A stretch of 64,000 nucleotides of DNA from Cyclobacteriaceae bacterium (GTDB taxonomy: Bacteria; Bacteroidota; Bacteroidia; Cytophagales; Cyclobacteriaceae), in NCBI GenBank assembly GCA_019694875.1, contig JAIBBC010000002.1:682001-746000 (forward strand), in the 5' to 3' direction. The notes under the pieces were generated by a model. It saw only the letters and a program-made list of their open reading frames with translations. It was not told where the DNA came from and did no database searches. Numbering within the stretch: position 1 is the first letter of the stretch; each line of letters begins with the position of its first letter. Positions 52,541 through 62,200 of the stretch are shown piece after piece. A program made the translations under genes and the position numbers.

Positions 52541-54352
52541 TTAGTTTTTCTTCTTTTTCTTGGTTTCATCAGCCTGTTTGCGTGCTTCTTCGCTGGCTTT
52601 CATGGCATCCTGTAAACGGGTCATGAACTTTGATTTCTTACCGTCACCAGCCGCATTCTTGCGCTTATTCTCTTCCATAATCGCACGAATTTTGCCGTCA
52701 TCAACAAACCTTCTGATGATTGCCTGCTGACCGAACGTAGCAATGTTCGACATGAAATAGTAGAAGCTCAACCCCGCAGGGAACGTGTTCAATACAAACA
52801 GGAAGATGATCGGCATCATGTACGACATGAACTTCATCGGTCCCTGCACGGTCGACATCTGGTTGTTCTGCCAGGTGTAAACCAGCGTAGAGATTGTCAT
52901 CAATAACGTAAACAAACTCACGTGGCTTCCATAGAATGGAATGTTGAATGGAAGGTTTACGATGGAATCATACGTTGACAAGTCTTCTGCCCAAAGAAAG
53001 TGTTCCTGACGGAGTTCAATGGTGTTCGGGAATAAATAGAACATCGCGAACAGAATCGGCATTTGCAACAGCAAAGGGATACAGCCACTGATCGGATTAA
53101 CTCCAACCTGCTGATACAGTTTGAGTTGTTCCTGCTGCGTTTTGGTCATGTCATCGCCATACTTCTCTTTAATTTCATCAAGCTCCGGCTTAAGTACTTT
53201 CATTTTGGCCATGCTCAGGAATGAACGGTAGGAGAGTGGCAACAGAATCAGTCGGATCAGGATCACCAGGATGATAATGATCAAACCGAAATTATGAATG
53301 AAGGTGGTGAGGAAATAGAATACCGGGAAGATGACGAACTTGTTAATCCAGAATACCGGAGGCCAGCCCAGGTAAACGTTCTGATTATACTTTTCCGCAA
53401 CGCTTCCAATTTTCCGGTATTCATTCGGGCCGAGGTAATATTTGAAGTCAGCCGTACCGTTGGCAAGCTTTTGCGTGTCGATAAAGACTTTGATGCTGCC
53501 CTGTTTTACAACCGATGTGTCGGCATTGTTCATCGAGGTTTCGATCTCTCCGCCTTTAAAACCATTGGCTGAAATGAATCCCGTAAGGAAGAATTTTTGT
53601 TTAAACGTTACCCACTTGAGGCCGCTGCCAAATGTTTCTTTTTGCGGCTCAGTAGAGCGCTCAGTCAGCCAGTTAACTTTTCCGCCTTCGTTATACGTGA
53701 TGGTGGTGTTGTTACGGCTGTCGTTGATATCCTTCTCGCGCGGACGCATCGCATTACTCCACTGATACGTTAGTTGTTCTGATAACGAGCGGTCGAATCC
53801 TTTGCTGCTGATGTTATACTTGATCTCGTAGCCGTCTTCCGGAATTTTATAAGTTTGAATTAACTCCGCACCGTCACCGGGCTTAACGGAAAATGTAACG
53901 ACCGTTGTGTCACCGGTCTTGACAGACGTAACATCATAATACAAGGAATACAAATCCAGGTTTTCACCTTTGTATCGTGTTGATAATGAGAAATCACTTG
54001 AACGCTCATCAATCAGCACAAGTGGTTTTCCAAAATAGGTCTTGAAATTTTTAAGCTCAGCGTATTGAATCACGCCACCTTTGTTGCTGAACGTTAGGTT
54101 CAGCTTATTTGTCTGAACAGCCGTTAACTTTTCTTCGCCTTTAAAAGCAGTTGCAATTCCCCCAAAGGTTGCGGTTGCAAGGCTGTCTTCTTTCGCAATT
54201 TGCTCAGCCGCAGGTTTACCTACTGAATCTCTTGATAATGAAGGTGTTGAAGCCGGCTTTTGAGGGGGAGCAGGCTGGGGTGCGAACCAAAAAAAATACA
54301 CTACCAGCATGGCGCCAATAAGTGTGAGGCCAATGGCCGAATTTCTATCCAT
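52541..54352 (-). CDS. yidC: Membrane protein insertase YidC
   Basis: Inserts and folds inner-membrane proteins. The 603 residues have an N-terminal TM helix (about 7-24), a large periplasmic domain (about 60-350), and a C-terminal five-helix Oxa1 core (about 355-560) with LIRLILLPLSYRSFLSMAKM and GCIPLLLQMPILFAMFY, which carries the conserved substrate-groove Arg. The Lys-rich tail (about 565-603) is probably ribosome-binding. It lies 17 bp after pyrG on the same strand. Confidence 0.97.
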   Translation of the reverse strand: MDRNSAIGLTLIGAMLVVYFFWFAPQPAPPQKPASTPSLSRDSVGKPAAEQIAKEDSLATATFGGIATAFKGEEKLTAVQTNKLNLTFSNKGGVIQYAELKNFKTYFGKPLVLIDERSSDFSLSTRYKGENLDLYSLYYDVTSVKTGDTTVVTFSVKPGDGAELIQTYKIPEDGYEIKYNISSKGFDRSLSEQLTYQWSNAMRPREKDINDSRNNTTITYNEGGKVNWLTERSTEPQKETFGSGLKWVTFKQKFFLTGFISANGFKGGEIETSMNNADTSVVKQGSIKVFIDTQKLANGTADFKYYLGPNEYRKIGSVAEKYNQNVYLGWPPVFWINKFVIFPVFYFLTTFIHNFGLIIIILVILIRLILLPLSYRSFLSMAKMKVLKPELDEIKEKYGDDMTKTQQEQLKLYQQVGVNPISGCIPLLLQMPILFAMFYLFPNTIELRQEHFLWAEDLSTYDSIVNLPFNIPFYGSHVSLFTLLMTISTLVYTWQNNQMSTVQGPMKFMSYMMPIIFLFVLNTFPAGLSFYYFMSNIATFGQQAIIRRFVDDGKIRAIMEENKRKNAAGDGKKSKFMTRLQDAMKASEEARKQADETKKKKKN

Positions 54353-54369
54353 TTTTACTTTTTAATAAA

Positions 54370-55989
54370 CTAATTAACAACTGTTTTCTTGTGCTCTACC
54401 GAAGCCTCAACGAACTTCACAAATAAAGGATGCGGGTTCATTACCGTGCTGCGCAATTCAGGATGGAATTGAACGCCCACAAACCACGGATGTTCTTTTA
54501 ATTCAACAATCTCCACAAGATTGGATTCCGGATTTGTGCCAACCGCTTTCATTCCCGCTTCTTCGATTGCCTCAAGATATTTGTTATTAAACTCGTAGCG
54601 ATGACGATGACGTTCCTGGATGGTTGATTCTCCGTATATGTGATGTGCTTTGCTTCCCTTTTTTAGCTTGCAGGTATAAGCGCCTAAACGCATCGTGCCT
54701 CCCTTGGCGGTGATTTTTTTCTGTTCTTCCATGAGATCGATCACCGGGTTCTTTGTCTTTGGATTCAACTCGGTTGAGCTTGCTTCCAATCCCAGCACGT
54801 TACGGGAGAATTCAATCACAGCGCATTGCATTCCCAGGCAAATCCCGAAAAACGGGATCTTGTTTTCACGAACGTATTTGATGGTTTCGATTTTGCCTTC
54901 CATACCGCGCTCTCCAAAACCGGGAGCAACGAGCACGCCATCCAATCCGCCAATTACCGACTTCACAGTGTCTTTGTTGATCTCTTCTGATGAGATCCAT
55001 TTCAGGTTAACGCGGCAATCATTCTGTGCACCGGCATGTACAAAAGCTTCCGCGATTGATTTATAAGCATCCGGCAACGAAACATACTTGCCAACGAGGC
55101 CGATGTTAACTTCTTCAACCGGATTTTTAAGCTTTCCGAGAAAGTCTTTCCACTGTTCGAGATCGGGTTCTTCCTTGCTTTGAACTTTAAGCTTCGACAA
55201 CACGCGTTCGTCAAGTTTTTCCTTGCGCATCAGCAGCGGCACGTCATAAATGGTATCGGCATCGATCGCTTCAATAACCGAGTTAAGCTGAACGTTGCAG
55301 AACAGTGCGAGTTTCTTCCGGATCTCCATTGGAAGCGGATATTCCGTGCGGCAAACCAGGATATCCGGTTGAATACCCTCCGCAAGTAGCTCTTTTACAG
55401 AGTGTTGAGTGGGTTTTGTTTTTAGTTCTTTGGCCGCGCGGAGATAGGGTATAAGCGTGAGGTGAATAACGAGTGCATTGTTCGAGCCGAGTTCCCATTT
55501 AACCTGGCGCACCGCTTCAACGAATGGGAGTGATTCGATATCACCGATCGATCCGCCAATTTCAGTTATCACGAAATCATACTCACCGGACTCGCCTAAC
55601 AGAAACAGGTTTCGTTTGATTTCATCGGTTATGTGAGGCACAACCTGAACGGTTTTTCCTAAATACTCGCCTTGGCGCTCTTTGGTAATAACATTGTTGT
55701 AAATGCGCCCGGTGGTAATGTTGTTGGCTTTTGATGTTGGAACGTTTAGAAAGCGTTCGTAGTGACCAAGATCGAGATCCGTTTCAGCACCATCATTGGT
55801 TACATAACATTCACCATGTTCGTAAGGATTGAGTGTGCCCGGATCGATATTGATGTAGGGGTCGAACTTCTGAATGGTGACTTTGAAGCCCCGGGCCTGC
55901 AGCAGTTTTCCTAAAGAAGCTGAGATTATCCCTTTACCGAGTGAAGAAGTAACACCCCCCGTCACGAAAATGTATTTTGCTGCAGACAT
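54370..55989 (-). CDS. pyrG: CTP synthase
   Basis: Aminates UTP to CTP with ATP and glutamine. The 539 residues include the synthetase domain, [14 protein letters not shown] (8-21) and [19 protein letters not shown]. The class I glutamine amidotransferase domain follows, with the nucleophile Cys in [11 protein letters not shown] (about 378) and the His/Glu pair in VGVQFHPE (about 510-517). All motifs are intact. It is the first gene of the run through yidC and on to lepB. Confidence 0.98.
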   Translation of the reverse strand: MSAAKYIFVTGGVTSSLGKGIISASLGKLLQARGFKVTIQKFDPYINIDPGTLNPYEHGECYVTNDGAETDLDLGHYERFLNVPTSKANNITTGRIYNNVITKERQGEYLGKTVQVVPHITDEIKRNLFLLGESGEYDFVITEIGGSIGDIESLPFVEAVRQVKWELGSNNALVIHLTLIPYLRAAKELKTKPTQHSVKELLAEGIQPDILVCRTEYPLPMEIRKKLALFCNVQLNSVIEAIDADTIYDVPLLMRKEKLDERVLSKLKVQSKEEPDLEQWKDFLGKLKNPVEEVNIGLVGKYVSLPDAYKSIAEAFVHAGAQNDCRVNLKWISSEEINKDTVKSVIGGLDGVLVAPGFGERGMEGKIETIKYVRENKIPFFGICLGMQCAVIEFSRNVLGLEASSTELNPKTKNPVIDLMEEQKKITAKGGTMRLGAYTCKLKKGSKAHHIYGESTIQERHRHRYEFNNKYLEAIEEAGMKAVGTNPESNLVEIVELKEHPWFVGVQFHPELRSTVMNPHPLFVKFVEASVEHKKTVVN

Positions 55990-56008
55990 AATTAATCGTT
56001 ACGGGGTG

Positions 56009-56016
56009 CAAAAATA
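56009..56016 (-). promoter_or_regulatory. Candidate -7 box for pyrG
   Basis: Minus strand TATTTTTG, identical to the rpsF -7 box and 19 bp before the pyrG ATG. The -33 TTG is not clear. The rest of the 299-bp pyrG/adhesin intergenic space holds a 6-bp CAGTAA/TTACTG hairpin near 56107 but no ORF. Confidence 0.4.
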
Positions 56017-56288
56017 GGATTTAATTCCGAATGGCAGCAGGTGAAATCGGAATGTAAAACGCTTATTTCTACAACATCACGGGCCAATCCCGCCAATGCA
56101 TAATAACAGTAAAAAGTATTTATTACTGCTCAAATAGCCTGTAATCAGCTGAATATCACGAAAAACCGTTGTTTGACAGGTCATTTTGTCGGAAATTTTG
56201 AAGATTTCCCATATTTTTAGCGGAATATTTAGGTTACAAATGCACTTGACTTTGATATTAACACCCTGAAAACCTGAATTACGCCTTC

Positions 56289-59200
56289 ATGAGAGTCAAA
56301 CACTATGTCTACGTCTCTTTACTCGCTATAATCGTCTTAGCAACTACTTACCAGTCGGCACTCGCGCAGTGCGCATCTTTGCCGCCAGTATCCAGTATCA
56401 GTAGTACCAAAACACCCAACAGGCTTTGCTCTCCGGTAACTGCTGACTTGACATATTCAGTGACATTCGCATTTGCGATGCCAGCGGTAATCGGACCGCA
56501 ATTGTTGTTCGAGTGGGGCGATGGAACACCTACGACAATTATCAATTTAACAGCCGGCTCAACAACTTACTCTTTTACACGTACTCACGTTTTTCCGACT
56601 AACAGTGATTGTGAATATCAGGTTAGGATGTATGTCCGTACAAATGGGGTGCCATGTGCCAGCACCATCCAGTTTCAGCGTATTGCATCCTGGAGAACAG
56701 ATGCGTTTAATCAAGGAAATGTTCAACTTTTGTCGTCTACACAAGGAACAGCAGTACACCAGGTTTGTGAAGGGGTGCCAATCAGTGTTGTGTTTAATGA
56801 TCAAACAGCCTACAACTGTAATGCAAACTATCCGGTAAACTATACACCTGGGGGGCCATTCATCGAAACACCGAACGAACAACAGCGCTGGCAGCAGATC
56901 GTATATAACACGCCTATCGCGGGAACAAAAATTCCAAATGTATCCGTGAATGGAGTTCCGGTAACGGGTGCTGCAGGTGTCGATATAATCGCTAACTATC
57001 AGGATCCGCGGGGCGTATTTGTGATGACAACACCCGTGGTCGTGAATGATGCCCGAAGGCGTCCCACCCTGACGATAACCGCACCGGGTGGCTTTACCGC
57101 AGGATTTCCCACTGTTGGACAGGAATTTGAAGTGACCATTCGATACTGGAACTTTTGTAATCCGTATGATAACCCTGCTGTTGCCGGGCCACCGGCCGAC
57201 TTGATTAACGGGGATAACGCCCCGGTTGAACAAGTGGCATTAATTAGAATTATTGACTCACCAGATCCACCGGTTGTCCCCGACCGGGATATATGTTCAG
57301 GCACGGCAACTACCTTAACGGTTTCAACCCCGTTAGGAGCCGGATTTACTTACCGTTGGTGGTCAAACTCAACCTTAACAACACAAGTTGGCACCGGAAC
57401 AACATTTACACCAACCAACCTCCAAGCACCTATTGGCCAACGCACTCATTTTTGGGTTACGGTTGAATCGACTGCGGCAGGAACATGTCGAAGTGATGCA
57501 ACCGAGGTCCGATTAATCAGAAGGGCAGCACTTACGGCACCTTCACCGATCAGCGGTCCTTTGAATCTGTGTCCAAATTCTACGTATACATATTCGGTTG
57601 GAACATCACCGACTGACATTGTTATCACCGATGCAACAGCGGACCCGGATGTTAATCTTCCCACACAATACATATGGACAGTGCCTGGAGGCTGGACAAT
57701 TAACTCGGGTAACGGCACGAATACGATCAATGTTACTACCGGGGCTGCGGCTGCAGGAAACGTAACCGTTACGCGACAATATACTTCAGCGCCCAACTGC
57801 GCGGCAACCGCTACGTCACAAGCGGTAACAGTTCGCGCACAACCTACAGCTAACATTACTCCGAACCCCGCATCGCTTTGCGCGGGAAGCACGATTCAAT
57901 TAAACGGCAATCCGTCATTGCCGGCTTCGGGTGGCGGATTTACACCGACCATTTCTTCACACACCTGGGGTGGAAGTACGGGAATTCTTGACGCAGATAA
58001 TGTGCAGCAACCGAATGTTTTGACTTCTGCAACCGCGGGCTCTTATCCGTTGACATACGTTGTTACTGCCGACTACGGAAGCGGAGTGTTTTGCTCTTCG
58101 ACAGCCGTTAACAGAACAGTGAATATTTCGGCTAACCCTGGAACTGCAACGGTTGGAGCCAATCAAAACTTGTGCTTTGTTGTTGGACCTCTTACGTCAA
58201 ATCCTTTGGGTGGAAATACCCCTGGAGCCGGCACTGGAACATGGACGAAAGTCAGCGGCCCGGGAACAGTAACATTTAATCCTACTGCCAACACTCCCAA
58301 TGCAACCGCTACCGTGTCCTTGAATGGAGTTTATGTTTTGCGATGGACAATTTCTAATCCCCCTTGTACAAGTCAGGCAGATATTACCGTTGACTACGGA
58401 ACTGACCCCGGCCCACAAAACGCTGGCGGTGATACAGCATTTTGCGGTCTTTCTGGTTCTCTCCCCGGCCCGGGTGGCGTGGCGCCTACAATCGGATCAA
58501 TTGTGTGGTCTCAAGTAGCGGGACCAGTTGGTGGAACAACTGTCTTTGGAACTCCAAACGCATTCAATACAACAACAACGCCTAATATTCTGGGTACGTA
58601 TACATACCGTATTACTGTTACGAGTGGTGTTTGTGCGGCACGAACAGATGATGTAATTGTGACATACAACAACCCGGCAACGGTTCAAAATGTTGCCGAC
58701 TTTACAACTTGCGTTGATGGAACATTGCTTGCGCCAATCGCGTTAAGCGGAACATTTGGCGGAGGTGCGAGTAATGCCCATTGGGAGCGGGTAACCGGAA
58801 CAGGTACCTTTACTTCCAACGGAACTGCAATCGGTGCTAATGATGCGACAAGTCCGGCAACAGATTCATACACACCAACAGCAGCTGACTTTGCTGCGGG
58901 ATCAGTTCAAGTAAGACTTGTTTCCGATGACCCTGCAGGTCCATGTCCTTCGGTTAATGATAATGTCACGATTACTTTTGACAGGCGCCCTGCAACTGCC
59001 GATGGGGGATCGAACTTCTCAGTCTGCGGTTCGACAGCAACGCTTGCGGCCGTGGCTGCAACCAATGGTGGTACGGGTACCTGGACAGGTCCGGTAGGAG
59101 TCACGTTTACACCATCAGCCAATTCACCAACAGCAACGGCAAACAACCTGGCAGTTGGTGCGAACAATCTCACATGGACCGTTACCAGTGCATTGGGTGT

Positions 59201-62200
59201 TTGTGGATCTACGAATGAAGTAATTGTTGTTACTCGAAATGCAGTCCCAGTAAATAATAATCAAACGCAACAGCGATGTGTTGATATTCCCGGGGGTTCA
59301 ACCACAGTTGTTGCCCTTACTGAGCTACAGGCGCTTAATGACGCAATTACAGGCATTGCGGGGTCAACTAATAGGACAGTAACGTTCTTTGAAGACGCTG
59401 CGCGGACTGATCTTTATGACGCAACTGAAACACTATCGAATGGTGCGATTGTCTATACGCGTGTTACCCGTACGGATGTAGCTCCTGCTTGTACAACGGA
59501 TGGTACGGTTACATTTACCATCAATGCACGCCCGGGTGTAACAGCTCAGAATCCGGAGTTTTGCGAAGACCTGCCGGTCGGAAGTAATACAAAAGCGGGT
59601 ATCAACCTTACAACTTTTAATAATGCGATAAAAAATGGAGTTGCTGCAAATACGGTAGCATGGTTTACCAACGCTGCGCGAACAATTCCGGTGGCTACGC
59701 CTACAAGCGTGACGGCTAACAACGGTACACGTTTTTATGCTCGCGTGACGAACCCGACAACAACGTGTACAGATACTACGAGCTTAAAGGTTAAACTGAA
59801 TCCGATACCGCCACCGAACCCGTTGTTAGGCCCGACTAACGTCTGCGCGGATCCATCGGCTGCGATTTTGTATCAGCTCACGGTTAACAATCCAGGGTAC
59901 ACATATACGTGGTCAGTTCCTGAACCGCCGTTTGACATTCGTTTGGGAGGTGCATCTACGGACGATTTGATTCTGCTAAGTTTCCCGGTGGTGGTTAGTC
60001 CGGGTCAGAACATTTCGGTTACTGAAACCTCCAATAAGGGTTGCGTGGGTCAGCCAAACGTCAAAACCATTGCAGTTGATACCAGTCCGCCAGCGATTAC
60101 CATTTCGGGACCTTCTGCAGTCTGCGAAAATGAAACCGGTGTTGTGTTTACAGTGGCTACGTTGGCTAACACAACGTACGCATGGACGGTGCCAACAGGT
60201 GCTTCTATTATCAGCGGACAAGGAACAAGTTCTATTACTGTCAACTTTGGTATTATACCGGGGCTTGTTTCGGTAACACCCACTACGACAACAGGTTGTG
60301 CGGGTAACCCCGATGATCATTCGGTTGCTATCAATCCAAGACCTACTTTAGATGCCTTATCAAACACGGTGTGTAGTGATGCTGTTGCCGGTATAACATT
60401 GTCCGGAACAGGTGCAACTTCATTTGATATCACAAACGTGGCCATACCGGCAGGTATTACACCTTCTTCGCGTGCGCTTGCAAACGGTGTTGCTGCTAAC
60501 GCAATCTTCAACGATGTATTTACGAACACGACAGGGGGTAGTCTCGTAGTACAATATACAATCGTGCCGGTGAGCGCATTAGGTTGTAAAGGAGCTTCAC
60601 GCGTTGTGAACCTTACGGTTCAACCTGAGCCTGTTCTGGACCCGGGTCTTGTTGACGAAATCTGTAGCTCAACTGAAGATGTTGGTATTGTACTGAAAGT
60701 GGCTGTCGGAAGTTTCCCTGCTGACTTATATGATGTTACCGCGGTTAACGTTCCTGTCGGAGTAACCCCTGTAGCTGGTAACCCTACTACAACCGGCAAT
60801 GGATTTGCAGCAACGGTATTGACCGATGACCGCTGGCAGAACCTCACAGCAGGGCCGCTTATCGTGGAGTACATGATTCGTCCGAGAAACTCAAGTACGG
60901 GCTGTTTAGGAGATCCTGCTATTCCGGTGCGAGTGACGGTCAACCCTGAGCCGCAAGTCGCGCCTGCTTCGCAAACCATTTGTAGTGGTGATTCGCCTAC
61001 GCTTACCCTAACCACATCTCCGCTTATTGCGGGAAGCACATTTGCATGGACTGTCAAAAGCGTAGCCGGTTTAATTACCGGGACCTCCAATGGAACAGGG
61101 GCTACTATTACCAACGTACTGGTCAATAATGGTGTTGTTGCCGGATCAGTAACCTACGAGGTACGTGCCACAGGTTCTGCCGGAGTTGGTGGCTGTCTTG
61201 GACCACCAACAGATGTTACCATTATGGTTAACCCGGCTCCGCTTACGAACAATGTCGATCAAATTGTTTGTTCGACATCGCCCGGAGGAAACACATTTAC
61301 GCAGAACTTAATCTCGCTTCAACCCTCGATAAATTCGGATGGAACGTTAACCTTCAGCTGGCACACAAGTCAGGCTGATGCGTTAGCAAATATCAATGCG
61401 ATGACGGTTGGTACTGCCTCTGCGTATCCTTTGGCGAATGGAATTCCCGTATTTGTTCGCGTAAGCAATGGAACGTGTGCTCGGATACAAGCCGTAACTT
61501 ATACCGTTAATCCTTCACCTTCGGTAACAGCTGCCATTACTTCGAACTACAATGGAGCGCAATTGTCGTGTAACACATCGAGCAATGGTATCATTACGGT
61601 TACTCCGCCTACCAATGGAACGGCTCCTTATTTGTATAGCATCGATGGAGGAACAAGCTTCTTCACGAGCACAACGTTTAACGGGTTGTCAGCATCCGGT
61701 AATCCATATGTAGTTCGTGTTCGCGATGCACGCGGATGTATTGCAGATTCGCCTCCATTGAATTTTGTAGCGCCACCGGTTCTGACGGCAACCATTGCCA
61801 TTACCTCGAATTTTAACGGACAGCATATTCGTTGCCGTGGTGACAATAACGGACAGATTACGGTTACGCCTACAGGGGGTACCGGAGCAAAAACGTTCTC
61901 CATTCTTGAACTGCCGGGTAACGTTACCGGTGCAAGCTCGGGTATATTTACCGGGTTAACAGCAGGTTCTTACACCGTGGTGGTAAAAGATGTGAACAAC
62001 TGTCAGTTTACAACCGCTACAGTTACACTCGTTGATCCTCCGGCTATTAATGCAACTGCGGTTTTAACAACTCCGGTAAGTTGTAACGGCCTTTCGGATG
62101 GTGTAATCACAGTTACGGCTTCAGGTGGCACATTGGTTGGGCCGACTTATACGTATACAATTTCTCCGGGAGGTACGTCTAACTCAACCGGCATTTTCAG